Source: Oscillospiraceae bacterium (GTDB lineage: Bacteria > Bacillota > Clostridia > Oscillospirales > Oscillospiraceae). From it: a stretch of 64,000 nt of DNA. Positions 46,106-55,355 of the stretch are shown one piece after another. Both the position numbers and the translations under genes were made by a program. The stretch covers positions 62,001-126,000 of the forward strand of contig CADBCV010000002.1 in assembly GCA_902793285.1 (NCBI GenBank). The letters run 5' to 3'. Position 1 is the first letter of the stretch. Each line of letters begins with the position of its first letter. Below the pieces are notes generated by a model, which was given only the letters and a program-made list of their open reading frames with translations, was not told where the DNA came from and did not search any database.

Positions 46106-46138
46106 AGAGCTTTGAAACGCGAGTTTCAAAGCTCTTTT
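46106..46138 (+). terminator. Element-supplied terminator for tRNA-Pro
   Basis: A perfect 13-bp stem (46106-46118 with 46123-46135) and 4-nt loop followed by TTT, just inside the element. Confidence 0.85.
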
Positions 46139-46190
46139 CTTCACTTTTCGGTATTTTTAAGGCTATATTGACTTTTTCAATTTTGAACAA

Positions 46191-46210
46191 GGTAAACAAA
46201 AAAGGTAAAC
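46191..46210. repeat. Arm-type integrase site, left end
   Basis: Two GGTAAAC motifs separated by six A; near-identical units occur twice at the right end (61868-61886, 61897-61915). Confidence 0.6.
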
Positions 46211-46544
46211 ATTTAAAAAAAAACAACCCCGGCCTTCCGCGCCGGGGCTGTTCTCCTATCGCTCGATCTCAAAGGCTGGGCCAGCCTCCGAAACAGACTT
46301 TGTGTCTTTATTATACAGTTTTATATCAAAAAGTCAACAAAATATTTGTATATACACGAATAGCAAAAAGCCCTATGATTCTTAAATCATGGGGCTTTTT
46401 CTTTTCTAACTGGAGGAATACGAAGGAAAAAGGATAAAATCATGGCACTAAAAGCAAAGAACGGTGGCGTTATCATATTAACACATATTCAGCATATTGT
46501 CAACATATACTGCATAATTTACGCATACGATAATGTATTTCCTC

Positions 46545-47696
46545 CTATACCTTGACCATCCTAAAGCCCTCCACGGAAAGCCGGTCGCTGCGCGGCGACA
46601 GGCCGGATGCAGCGGCTACGGCGTAATAGCGTTTGGACAGGGCGTTGATGCTCTTTTGACAGGCGCGGCGGGCGTCCATATCGTTCCCGTTGATCCGGGC
46701 GGCGTTGGCCGCGTCCTTTTCGCGCCGTACTTTTGTTTCAAGCTGCCGCATAAGCTGGCGGGCCTGATACATGGTGTAATGCTTGCCGTCGATCTCACAG
46801 CCCGTGGCGTTGGCTTCCTTCCACTGTTTGAGCTGTGCATCGGTGTATGTGCGGATGGAATGTTTGCTATCAAAGCCCATAGCTATGTGCATACAGTTCC
46901 ATTCCCCGATAGGCCGGGGAAAACCTTCATAGTGCTTGCCGTCAATATCATAAAAGTCTTGTCCGGCCTGCATTTTCTCAAACTCTGATTTCAGGAACAC
47001 GCGGCCCTGCACCGGTTCATGATCTGGGGCGCTGTTGGCGTGGGCGGAAATCTCCACGGCGTCAAAGCCCAGCGCCTCCCCCATAGCCAGGGAAGCGTTT
47101 TGATTGATCTGCTTTACTCCGTCGATGATGTTCTGGCGTACAGCGGAATCAAGACGCCGGTGATAACCGCTCTCATACTGGACTTGCAGCCCGTTTCTTC
47201 CCAGCTCCTGGATGATCGCGCGCTTTGCCTCCGTGTAGCTCTCATGTCCGGCGCTTACGGCAAGGATCGCCCGGTCAACAGCCTGCCGGTAGGGTGCTGA
47301 TATGGCCGTCGTGTTGGAGTAGTTTATCATAGCCGTCGCCGTTTGAGTGCTGACATTCCGGGCCAGCATTGTCAAGCGGTCATTTTGCGCGCCGGTGAGC
47401 GGGGTTTTACTGATTGCAGCCCGAAAACGCGGGTCGGTGTATGTATCAGTCAAAGCGGCTTGATAGATCATGTTTATATCCCGGATGTTCATATTTGTGG
47501 CGTCGGACAGGGCGCGGTTGATCTCCGCAATGTCCAGCCCCATATCCGTCATAATTATGATCCGGTTTATGCTTGTGGCGTTAAGCTGGCCGATTTTGGC
47601 AAGCTGCGCGGCAATCTTTTTGATGGTCAGTTGATTTACCTCGGCCAGCCGGTCGGTTATGAGTTTGATTGCCGCCTCCAGCTCCCGCTGCGTCAT
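46545..47696 (-). CDS. Phage minor capsid protein (Phage_min_cap2 type)
   Basis: 383 residues. Central 'QYESGYHRRLDSAVRQNII', then 'ISAHANSAPDHEPVQGRVF' and 'EWNCMHIAMGF' match the minor-capsid-2 family (PF06152), found beside A118-type portals in Firmicutes phages. It is thought to sit on the inside of the portal vertex. The ATG has GGGGGG upstream. It is last in the late block, 14 nt from the portal gene, as in complete phages, but no major capsid gene follows; hairpins lie downstream instead. Confidence 0.85.
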   Translation of the reverse strand: MTQRELEAAIKLITDRLAEVNQLTIKKIAAQLAKIGQLNATSINRIIIMTDMGLDIAEINRALSDATNMNIRDINMIYQAALTDTYTDPRFRAAISKTPLTGAQNDRLTMLARNVSTQTATAMINYSNTTAISAPYRQAVDRAILAVSAGHESYTEAKRAIIQELGRNGLQVQYESGYHRRLDSAVRQNIIDGVKQINQNASLAMGEALGFDAVEISAHANSAPDHEPVQGRVFLKSEFEKMQAGQDFYDIDGKHYEGFPRPIGEWNCMHIAMGFDSKHSIRTYTDAQLKQWKEANATGCEIDGKHYTMYQARQLMRQLETKVRREKDAANAARINGNDMDARRACQKSINALSKRYYAVAAASGLSPRSDRLSVEGFRMVKV

Positions 47697-47710
47697 TCAT
47701 AGCGCCCCCC

Positions 47711-49201
47711 TTAGTCGTCGAGAACAGGGGGCGGGTCTCCAACGGTATTAGTGCTCGGCACTTGGGGTAATATAGCACTCATGCTTGCACTCTGTTCATC
47801 GACCTTTTCCCGAACGATAGCCGCAAGCGCTTTTTCTGCCTGATCCCGCGTCTCACCGAAATACCACATGCGAAATTCGGCTTTGCCCATCATGCCGACA
47901 TTAAGTAAGGCCAGACGGTCGTTAAGCTCCTGCTCGGTATCGGTAATAATGCTGTCGTCCCAGGTGAATGATACGTCATATTCCCCCGCGGGTGCAAGAC
48001 CATACATGCTGGCGTATAAATCCATAACCCGGATAACGTCACGCAAACACCGTTCCAGCGCTGCCTGATTGTCTGCCACCGTCGCATAAGACCGCTGGCG
48101 AACAATGGTAAGCTCTGTTGCCGTGCGCGCTTCTGTGTTCGGGTCAGCAATCGTGCCGCGGGCAAGGCCGCACTGATCCTCGATTCTCATATAGAGCTGA
48201 TTCAGCCCGTTTATGAGATTCGCGTCACGGATCGCGGGAGAATAGACGTTATACAGATCGTGGTCACGCTGTTCAATATCGACGGCACGAAATAGACGTT
48301 GATTGAGTTCAGGCATTTTCCACGCGCCGCCCTCGGTCTTTCTCGGGCGTAATGCGGTGGGGTCAACGTCAATAGCCAGCTCCGATCCTTCAAATTCCCA
48401 CAAGAGGCGGGAATACTGCCGGTCGGCCTGTTCAATCGTATCTTTCGCCTTTGCAAAGCACGATGCGCCCATAGGACTATCCGGGTCAATGTTGTTCGCC
48501 GCTGCCACCTTGAACCAGCCGAACATTTGCCCGCCTGTATTCTTTACAATGGCGTCCGGTGCCAGGTCTGCCCATTGCGGCACGTCCGTCAACGGAATAG
48601 GAACACCAATGCTGTCCTTTACCGTAGATTTGAACGCCCGCTGGGTGATCCTGACACTATCGTCGTTCAGAACCGTGTGCCGTTCCAGGCGATTGTAAAT
48701 GGTCTTGCCCTCGATAATCATATCCCGAAAGATAACGTCCGACATATTGCCGTCGTCGTCGAATGCCACCGGGTAAAGGCTCCAGTCCATCGTAAAATCG
48801 AAAAACAGGTGCCCGTCCTTGGTGTAGGGTTTGATCGTCATTCCGCCGGCTGCGCATCCCTGCTCCAGCTTATGTCTCAGGGCGGGCAGCATCTTTTCAA
48901 ATTCCGCTTTCAGGTATTCCGCGCGCTTGTTTGTATCCCCGTTCTTGCCCGTGATATTCCATTTCAGTTCAAGCAGGATTTGCCGGGCAAGCTCAGAAGA
49001 AATAAAGGCGGGCAAATTAAGGGATTTTACGCTATCCCCCAGCCAGGGGGCCCGATTGGTATAGAGCTTATACCAATTGTCAAGGGCATTCGCCATTTCC
49101 GGCGAAAGCGGGGTATCTACCGATTCAACGGCCTCTATGCTCTGATAGGGCAGCATTTTATTCCATAACCTCCTTATCCATTGGAGCAGTCTTGTAAACA
49201 T
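47711..49201 (-). CDS. Phage portal protein (A118/SPP1 gp6-like)
   Basis: 496 residues. The start 'MFTRLLQWIRRLWNKM' and blocks such as 'LARQILLELKWNITG', 'WSLYPVAFDDDGNMSDVIF', 'QCGLARGTIADPN' and 'TATELTIVRQRSYATV' match the A118-type portal family (PF05133-like). Portals form the dodecameric DNA channel of the capsid and dock the terminase. Full length, so it may work with another phage's capsid. The start codon touches the stop of the 54-residue gene; an internal ATG at 49156 has AGGAGG 12 nt upstream as alternative. Confidence 0.88.
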   Translation of the reverse strand: MFTRLLQWIRRLWNKMLPYQSIEAVESVDTPLSPEMANALDNWYKLYTNRAPWLGDSVKSLNLPAFISSELARQILLELKWNITGKNGDTNKRAEYLKAEFEKMLPALRHKLEQGCAAGGMTIKPYTKDGHLFFDFTMDWSLYPVAFDDDGNMSDVIFRDMIIEGKTIYNRLERHTVLNDDSVRITQRAFKSTVKDSIGVPIPLTDVPQWADLAPDAIVKNTGGQMFGWFKVAAANNIDPDSPMGASCFAKAKDTIEQADRQYSRLLWEFEGSELAIDVDPTALRPRKTEGGAWKMPELNQRLFRAVDIEQRDHDLYNVYSPAIRDANLINGLNQLYMRIEDQCGLARGTIADPNTEARTATELTIVRQRSYATVADNQAALERCLRDVIRVMDLYASMYGLAPAGEYDVSFTWDDSIITDTEQELNDRLALLNVGMMGKAEFRMWYFGETRDQAEKALAAIVREKVDEQSASMSAILPQVPSTNTVGDPPPVLDD

Positions 49202-49366
49202 TTACTTCTTACCGCCTTTCGGCTTTGTCTTGCTGCCGGTGGTAGTCTTGCCCTTTCCGGCGCTGCGCTTCTTATCCGCTGCATTACAATAGGCGTCATT
49301 GATCCGCGCCTCCGCCTCCTGCTCAGTCATGCGGACACCCTTATATGTGACATAAATCTCTTTCAT
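49202..49366 (-). CDS. 54-residue basic peptide upstream of portal
   Basis: Begins MKEIYVTYKGVRM and has a Lys/Gly/Thr-rich tail (KGKTTTGSKTKPKGGKK). GGGAGG lies 9 nt before the ATG at 49366, and its TAA abuts the portal ATG. This is too short for most gene callers but has a strong ribosome site and fills the gap exactly. No family recognised; the basic tail could bind nucleic acid. Confidence 0.7.
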   Translation of the reverse strand: MKEIYVTYKGVRMTEQEAEARINDAYCNAADKKRSAGKGKTTTGSKTKPKGGKK

Positions 49367-49380
49367 TGAATGATCCTCCC

Positions 49381-50148
49381 TTAATATTTGATATATTTCC
49401 GGCTGACGACAAGCGCATCAGCGGTCACAGCAAAACGATACCCGCCGCCGATGTCAATAGCGTTAAATCCCAGCTTTATGGCCGCTTGCGCCTCGCCCAT
49501 ATTGGGGCTGAATGTTCTACCGCTGCCGCCTCGCCCGGCATGGCTAAGCGCGCCGCGCAGTTTTGGGGACATTTTCGCCATTTCCTTTTGAAGATCGGAA
49601 CGGGTGATAACTTTCGCGGTCGGACTCAGCGCCATTTTCGTTATGACGCCACTGCCGTATGTTTTCGCGGTTCGGAGATCTGGAGTATAATAATACCCGT
49701 CGCCGTATCTGCCGTTTCCGACATGGTTGTATTTCTGATTTAAGAAGCGGTCAGCGGACGCTTGCCCGCTCCAGCCCCTGTATACTACCTCCTGCCCGCT
49801 GTTGCGTATGTAGGCGTTAAAATCGGCCTCTGAAAGCACTGTAGGCCCACCCTTCACCCCCAGGCGCAAAAGCAGCTTGTTCAAAGGTATATTGTGATAG
49901 GCATACCCGTCGTCATACTGCGGGTCATTCAGATCAACCTTTGATTCAGTACCGGCCAGAAAGTTTGCGGTTTTATCGTCCTCCTGCCCCTGATACTTTA
50001 TCAGCGCCGGATTTCCGTTATTGTCATATCCGGCCTTTTTCTGCCAGTCGGGGCCGCTCTGGGCCTCGTTGTTTTTGATGGTTTGCAACATGCCGCTGAC
50101 AGTCTTTGACATTTGATTCAGGCCGCTGGCGGCTCCACGTCCACCCAT
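49381..50148 (-). CDS. Putative ADP-ribosyltransferase-fold phage protein
   Basis: 255 residues. The N-terminal 95 residues are of unknown fold ('MGGRGAASGLNQ'). The rest resembles an ART fold: a strand with 'EVVYRGWSG' (candidate NAD-binding Arg), 'RYGDGYYYTPDLRTAKTYG' as the aromatic H-Y-E/R-S-E second motif, and a hydrophobic end 'ALVVSRKYIKY'. Such domains occur in phage head-associated genes and can modify host proteins. The catalytic Glu is not certain. ATG 50148 (GGGGG upstream) is preferred to 50220, which would overlap the next gene. Medium confidence. Confidence 0.5.
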   Translation of the reverse strand: MGGRGAASGLNQMSKTVSGMLQTIKNNEAQSGPDWQKKAGYDNNGNPALIKYQGQEDDKTANFLAGTESKVDLNDPQYDDGYAYHNIPLNKLLLRLGVKGGPTVLSEADFNAYIRNSGQEVVYRGWSGQASADRFLNQKYNHVGNGRYGDGYYYTPDLRTAKTYGSGVITKMALSPTAKVITRSDLQKEMAKMSPKLRGALSHAGRGGSGRTFSPNMGEAQAAIKLGFNAIDIGGGYRFAVTADALVVSRKYIKY

Positions 50149-50164
50149 TATTAAACCCCCTTTG

Positions 50165-50578
50165 TCATAGCGTGTTTTCAGATTGCGGGCGATTCTCAGC
50201 ACGGGCGTTATATTTTTCAAGATACCTGTGACATGTCATTTTTACAGTGTCCTCAGAGTTATACCCGCCCATGTTATAAGCCACCCGGCACCAAGATTTT
50301 TGATTCACAAACCTTGCCTTGAAAATGCTTTTTATGTACTGATCTTCTATACCCTCTATAAACGCTGTTAGGGTTTTCAGCTCATGCCTGCACCTTTCGC
50401 GGCAATCTATGAGAACATTCCGGTATTCTTCAATTGCTTCGTCAAATTCGCTTTTCATCTGAATCGGGATTGCCTTTTTATCGTTTTCCGCGTTTCTGTC
50501 CAAATCGGATATGAGTTTATCGAATCTCTTGATTTCGTTTGCCAAATACGGAATGTTTCTTAATTCCTCGACGGTCAC
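50165..50578 (-). CDS. Phage late-regulator, sigma-region-4-like (ArpU/DUF1492-type)
   Basis: 137 residues, all helical and charged. The C-terminal 'YIKSIFKARFVNQKSWCRVA' and 'NMGGYNSEDTVKMTCHRYLE' resemble a sigma-70 region-4 helix-turn-helix as in ArpU/RinA-type late regulators. It begins with GTG after GGGGGG. It is placed inside the structural block, between tape measure and ART genes, which is unusual for an activator. It may control the late promoter at 56229. Confidence 0.5.
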   Translation of the reverse strand: MTVEELRNIPYLANEIKRFDKLISDLDRNAENDKKAIPIQMKSEFDEAIEEYRNVLIDCRERCRHELKTLTAFIEGIEDQYIKSIFKARFVNQKSWCRVAYNMGGYNSEDTVKMTCHRYLEKYNARAENRPQSENTL

Positions 50579-50669
50579 AAGGAATGCCCCCCTTTTGCCG
50601 TTTTATGCGGGGCTGGTAAAAGAGACGGGGGAAACCCCGTGGGAAATATCCCCCGCCTCTCAGATTTGA

Positions 50670-53600
50670 TTACGCCACCCCAAATCCGCGTGACTCGCCA
50701 CGCATTGCAAAAGCAAGGGCCGCGGCCAGCTCGTCCTTATCAAGTTTTTCGCTATGCTCCATAAGATCAATGATCCGGCGCAACAGAGAAACCATGTCGT
50801 ACATTCTTTCGTCAATGCCGCTGGCCAGATTATTAAGGTCAGCGCCGGTTGCTTTAGGCGCGGGTGCGATCCTTGTAGCAAGCGGGACGACGCTGCCCGT
50901 TGAAATAGCGGGAGCGACCATATTTCCCATGCCGGACAGCGTTTTATTGATCTCTGAAAAGATTCCGGCAATCTTTGAAAGATGGCTGGAAACATTGGTC
51001 AGGTTGGACACAAGACCGTTGCTTTCGGCACCGATCCTGAAAGCAGCATCGTTCGCGTTTACTTCCTTTGTCACGTCCTTTGACATGCCAGAAACGGAAG
51101 AAAGAACATTGCGTTTGTACTTGTCAACACCTTCCGCAAGACCAAGGTCAAGGTATCTGCCGATTTCAGCCATTACCGTAGACGGGGAGTGAATACCGAA
51201 AAAGTTGTTGAAGCCGCCGATAACACGTGATCCGAGGCCAGATACAGCATTTTTAAGGCCGTTCCAACCTTTGGAAATACCGTTTGCAAGTCCACCCACA
51301 AGGTTTCCCGCCATGCTCTTTGCGGCGTTCCATGCGTTGCTCACCCCGCTTTGCGCCTTACTCAGAAGCTGAGAAAGGCCACTTTCAACATAGCTGAAAA
51401 CGCTGGACAAACCGTTTTGTACGCCGCTCCACATGTTTGACATGCCACTCAAAATAGTTCTCCATGCGTTCTGGGAGGCGGTGTTGACGCCGCTCCAGAT
51501 TCCTTGAAATGCCTGTTTGACCGTATTTCCGGCTTGCTGAACGACGCGAGGAATCTCCTGCAAGGGTTTTGTAATCGTGCTTTTAATATCAGTCCAGGCC
51601 CGCTGTGCGTCGTTTTTAATATTCGTCCAGTTAGTAGACAAGCTCTGTTTGGCATTTTTCAGGACGTTGTCAATCGGGGTTTTAACTTTCTCGAACTCTG
51701 TCTTGATCGTCGTGGAGATATTGCGCCAGGTTGTCTGCGCGATTTGTTTCACGTTCTCCCACGATTTTTTCAAATTCGTTTCGACAGTTTGCGCGGCGGT
51801 CTTGATCGAAGAACCAACCTCAGAGAATTTTGAAGTGACTGCATCTTTTACTTCTGTCCACTTTCGCTGGGCACTCTCAGACAGGTTTTTCCACGCGGAA
51901 ACAACAGAATCACGGATTTCAGTAGCTTTTTTCGATGCACTTTCTTTCACCGCTGCCAGCTTTTCCGTTGTGGCGGTCTTGATCTTGTCCCACGTCTGGC
52001 CGATCCAGTCCGCCAACTGTGTAGCCGCTGCTTTGATCTTGTCCCAATTCGCAATGATGAGGGCAACGGCTGCAATGACGGCCATGATGATTAACCCGGT
52101 CGGGCTGAAAATCACGCTGGCAATGGGGGCAAGGGCAGCACCCAGGCCGGAGACAAAGGTTGTCGCCGCGGGGATGATCCCGCCCAGGGCGGTAGCAATG
52201 CCCGAGGCAAAGGTAGTGATTGCCGGGAGCGCCGCGGGAAATGCCTGGCCTATTGCGTTTACCCATGTTGCCACAGTACCGGCTATTGCTGCCGCGTCAA
52301 AAAGGCCCTTCACGGCAAGAATACCGGCACCTATCGCCATTATCACCTTACCGCTTCCCGTGTCGAACAGGCCCGCTATAACGCCGCTGGCGACCTCCCA
52401 GATGATTGCTGCAACGTCCCCGAGGATTTTCCCCCAGGGGATGTTCCCGAGAAAATCACCGATAGCCCGGCCAACTGCTACCCAGTCTGTCTTTTTGACA
52501 GTTTCCAGCAGAGTGTCAAGGATAGACAAAACGAAACTGCCGATTGACTTTGCCGCGTCCGCCCAATCAACACCTTTTACGGCGTTATTGATCCCGGTTG
52601 CAATGAGCGTGGATATTTCATCCGATCTCTCCTGAAATACCTTTGCCGCGCTTTTGAGCGCGTACATAAGCCCATCAAACCCGGCTGCGATTGTTTCACC
52701 GAGTTTCGGGAAATTGATTTCAGCAATGGCGTTGGTGATAAATTCGCCCACGCTTGTACCGATGCTTTTCCAGATCCCCGGTGTCGTGACAATGCCATGG
52801 ATGGTATCAATCAGGGCGTTCCACTTGTTCGCAAAGGCCCTCCCGAGTTCTGCCCAATCGACGGTATCAAACCAGCTTCTGATAGCTTGACCGAGGCTTT
52901 TTCCGAATGCCTCAAAATCGAAAGTGTCAAAGAAGGTGTTGATAATATCGACAATGGCATTCAGGCCGTCCGCGATAGTTTTACCCAGCAGCTTCCAATC
53001 AACACCGGCGACAAGGCCGTTTAAGATTTCGGCAAAGTTTTTGGCCCACTCTACGCCTTTAGGCCGAAAGACATTGTTGATCCAATCATCAATGTTTTTC
53101 AGGACTTTGTTGAATCCCTCGCCCAGCAGCTTGCCAAATCCGAAGAAATCCCCCTCGTCCCACAGCTTTTTCAGTTCGTAGAACAGATCGCTCAGTTTCT
53201 CAGGAAGTATAGAGCTTATCGGGACTTCCTCGAACATATCTGCCGCGTCCTGTACCGCCTGCGGGTCTAAATTCCCATAGGGGTTATAGCCGGGGCTGCT
53301 CGGATCGTAGTTGCTGCCCGGATAGTTGCTCGGATCGTAGGCACCGGCAAGGCTCCCGGCCAGATCGTCAAGGGCGTTTTTGCTGGCGTCCACGTCGTCG
53401 GCGCTGCGCTTGTTCAGTTCATCAAAGCCGTGCATTTGCCGGTTAAGGTCTTTTACGGCGTCTGTGGCGTCTTCTGCGCTGCCGGTGTAATCATCTGTAC
53501 GGTTTGCGGCCTGCCTTGTGCTATCGCCCGTTTTCGCGGCCTGACTCGACACGCTGCTCAGACTGTCGCCGTATGTGCTTGCCTGATTCGCGGCCCCGGC

Positions 53601-54569
53601 TACAGACTCCCGGTATGAATCGGTCTGCTTTTTCGCAACAATCATCGTATTCTTGCCGGTGAGAATGCCGAAAAAGGCGCTCACATAGGTGATAGCTTTT
53701 GAAATGCCGTTGATGATCTTTGTGACAATGGGTTCAATCCGTTCAATCAGTCCACCAAAAGCAGCGGACAGATTCGCGGACAGGCGCGCGGAAGCGTTCG
53801 TCATATTCGACATAGCCCGGTTGAAGGAATCGGAATACACAGCCAGGTATTTCAATCCATCCTTTGCAGAATTGATGATCCCGGAAATAAATGTGCTCTT
53901 GATCCTTGTAAGCAGCATGTTTTTCAGGCTGAAAATGGACTTTACAAGGGCGTTTGTCTGGTTCGTGGCACCTCTGGAATGGGAAGCAAGGTTTTTCAGG
54001 CCGGTAACGACGCTGGAGATACCTTTTGCCATTGCCCGGAAAGATACCTTTGCCAGATTCGCCCCAAGTTTCAGCGCGTGGGCCGCTGCCGTTTTTATGG
54101 CGCTCTTTAACTGATCCCACATATTGATCGTGCTGGATTTCGGAGGCGGAATCTCCACTTTCCCGGAATCTGCCGCCGCTGCCGCTTCTGCTTTCACACT
54201 CGCAAGGCGCGTGTATTCGGCTTCCAGATCTGACAGGATTTTAAGCTGGTCAGCATACTTTCCATTCAGCTTGTCAAGCTCGATCTGTTCGATTTCAAGC
54301 ACTCGCGCGGCCTGATCGTCCGTTGTGGTGTGCGTCAGCACTTCATCGGTAGAGGCTTTGATTTCGGCTACCTGTTTGAAGTATTCCGCCAGCTTCGCCT
54401 TTTGAGCGTCGATTTGCTTCTGGATTTTCCCGAGGGCACTGTTTGAAGCGTTCGACGCCTTGCCAGCCAGATCATTTATAGCGCCCAGGAGCTTGTCGGA
54501 ACCTTTTTCAAAACCGTCGTTGTCAAGCTCAGTGTCAATTACTATCGAACCGTCGTTCCTATCAGCCAT
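50670..54569 (-). CDS. Phage tail tape measure protein
   Basis: 1299 residues. Coiled-coil starts ('LGKIQKQIDAQKAKLAEYF') lead to an extended region with hydrophobic stretches ('GLIIMAVIAAVALIIANWDK' near 835), then repeated W-containing segments ('WENVKQIAQTTWRNISTTIK', 'WTNIKNDAQRAWTDIKSTI'), and the typical C-terminal 'FFGIHSPSTVMAEIGRYLD'. Tape measures set tail length (about 1.5 Angstrom per residue, so roughly 190 nm). AAAGGAGGGGGAAAAG precedes the ATG. No tail tube or baseplate gene accompanies it, so it would depend on a helper. Confidence 0.9.
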   Translation of the reverse strand: MADRNDGSIVIDTELDNDGFEKGSDKLLGAINDLAGKASNASNSALGKIQKQIDAQKAKLAEYFKQVAEIKASTDEVLTHTTTDDQAARVLEIEQIELDKLNGKYADQLKILSDLEAEYTRLASVKAEAAAAADSGKVEIPPPKSSTINMWDQLKSAIKTAAAHALKLGANLAKVSFRAMAKGISSVVTGLKNLASHSRGATNQTNALVKSIFSLKNMLLTRIKSTFISGIINSAKDGLKYLAVYSDSFNRAMSNMTNASARLSANLSAAFGGLIERIEPIVTKIINGISKAITYVSAFFGILTGKNTMIVAKKQTDSYRESVAGAANQASTYGDSLSSVSSQAAKTGDSTRQAANRTDDYTGSAEDATDAVKDLNRQMHGFDELNKRSADDVDASKNALDDLAGSLAGAYDPSNYPGSNYDPSSPGYNPYGNLDPQAVQDAADMFEEVPISSILPEKLSDLFYELKKLWDEGDFFGFGKLLGEGFNKVLKNIDDWINNVFRPKGVEWAKNFAEILNGLVAGVDWKLLGKTIADGLNAIVDIINTFFDTFDFEAFGKSLGQAIRSWFDTVDWAELGRAFANKWNALIDTIHGIVTTPGIWKSIGTSVGEFITNAIAEINFPKLGETIAAGFDGLMYALKSAAKVFQERSDEISTLIATGINNAVKGVDWADAAKSIGSFVLSILDTLLETVKKTDWVAVGRAIGDFLGNIPWGKILGDVAAIIWEVASGVIAGLFDTGSGKVIMAIGAGILAVKGLFDAAAIAGTVATWVNAIGQAFPAALPAITTFASGIATALGGIIPAATTFVSGLGAALAPIASVIFSPTGLIIMAVIAAVALIIANWDKIKAAATQLADWIGQTWDKIKTATTEKLAAVKESASKKATEIRDSVVSAWKNLSESAQRKWTEVKDAVTSKFSEVGSSIKTAAQTVETNLKKSWENVKQIAQTTWRNISTTIKTEFEKVKTPIDNVLKNAKQSLSTNWTNIKNDAQRAWTDIKSTITKPLQEIPRVVQQAGNTVKQAFQGIWSGVNTASQNAWRTILSGMSNMWSGVQNGLSSVFSYVESGLSQLLSKAQSGVSNAWNAAKSMAGNLVGGLANGISKGWNGLKNAVSGLGSRVIGGFNNFFGIHSPSTVMAEIGRYLDLGLAEGVDKYKRNVLSSVSGMSKDVTKEVNANDAAFRIGAESNGLVSNLTNVSSHLSKIAGIFSEINKTLSGMGNMVAPAISTGSVVPLATRIAPAPKATGADLNNLASGIDERMYDMVSLLRRIIDLMEHSEKLDKDELAAALAFAMRGESRGFGVA

Positions 54570-54702
54570 CTTTTCCCCCTCCTTTCTCTACAATTACTTG
54601 CATAGATGTTCCCCCTTTGGTATAATATTCATAGGGTCTAACCAGCCTATTTCTAAGGGGGCATAGGGGGGCGGACTATTCCGCCCCTTTTATATTTACG
54701 GA

Positions 54703-54894
54703 CTATGACTTTTTCCGGGGCAGCACCGCAATGAGAAATACCAGCAGCACCGGATAGCATATAATCCAGTACCAGCCGTATAAATATGCAAGCAGAGCCG
54801 GAATAAACATAGTGCCGATTACAACAATCGAAAAGGCGATAACGATAACCGCCACGATTGCCGATTGCAGGCGTTCGGTGTTTCTTTCGTTCAT
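54703..54894 (-). CDS. 63-residue two-helix membrane protein
   Basis: Begins MNERNTERLQSAIVAV; two hydrophobic helices ('IVVIGTMFIPALLAYLYG', 'WIICYPVLLVFLIAVL') end in PRKKS. A GTG at 54903 is an alternative start directly behind the upstream gene's stop. It could be a holin-like or phage membrane protein; no endolysin is near, so lysis is not supported. Confidence 0.6.
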   Translation of the reverse strand: MNERNTERLQSAIVAVIVIAFSIVVIGTMFIPALLAYLYGWYWIICYPVLLVFLIAVLPRKKS

Positions 54895-54904
54895 GGCTTT
54901 CACT

Positions 54905-55327
54905 TCACTTTCTGCGCCCCTGCTTCATTGTGCGCGGGGCAATGTACAGCTCTTTTGTGAGCCGGGACACGATCTTTGTAATTGTGTGGCATACATGCGC
55001 CGCCCAGGGCGAATCTCCCACCATTGCAAAAGGCCGGTGATTCTTAAAGGCGTCCGCTGCCGTCATAGTGCCGCAAACATAGTTGACGGCTTCAAGCATC
55101 TCCTGCTCTGCCTTATGCAGCGCGGCAGCGTCTTCGCCCTCTGCCGTTCCGTCCGGCTTGATAAGCAGCGGTCTGACTGTCTCGGTGAGCTTTATCACAG
55201 TGTCAGCAAAGCCAGACGCGCGCTGTGCAATTCCAAGATCAAAAGGGACGTAGTGCAGCACGCCGCCGCCCTTGCCGCTGGGGTCGGGGATGGAAATACT
55301 TGTGATATTCTTTTCATGCAGTTCCAC
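54905..55327 (-). CDS. Tail-associated protein, DUF6673-like
   Basis: 140 residues. It resembles proteins encoded before tape measure genes (DUF6673), with 'ITSISIPDPSGKGGGVLHYV' near the N-terminus and a helical C-terminal half. Tail-assembly chaperone is a reasonable guess by position. The GTG at 55327 has GGGAGG upstream; a GTG at 55342 overlaps it. Family assignment is from memory of gene neighbourhoods. Confidence 0.45.
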   Translation of the reverse strand: MELHEKNITSISIPDPSGKGGGVLHYVPFDLGIAQRASGFADTVIKLTETVRPLLIKPDGTAEGEDAAALHKAEQEMLEAVNYVCGTMTAADAFKNHRPFAMVGDSPWAAHVCHTITKIVSRLTKELYIAPRTMKQGRRK

Positions 55328-55355
55328 GAAAGCACCTCCCACGCTTCGCCGGTGC

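Larger units (their letters stand above)
46101..46544. other. Non-coding left end of the element
   Basis: No credible gene. It holds the tRNA terminator (46106-46138), an integrase arm-type repeat (46191-46210), a terminator-like hairpin for minus-strand late genes (46227-46247, T-rich on the minus strand) and a bidirectional hairpin (46365-46400, one G-T in the stem, T-tract on the plus side). An 89-codon frame over 46168-46437 starts inside the arm site and crosses both hairpins, so I do not call it. Confidence 0.7.

Noticed and set aside
46168..46437. 89-codon frame in the left end of the element
   Set aside because: It begins in an arm-type repeat and runs through two terminator hairpins, has no ribosome site and no recognisable protein.
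54703..54894. Holin
   Set aside because: Two helices fit, but no endolysin or lysis cassette is nearby, so the name is not justified.
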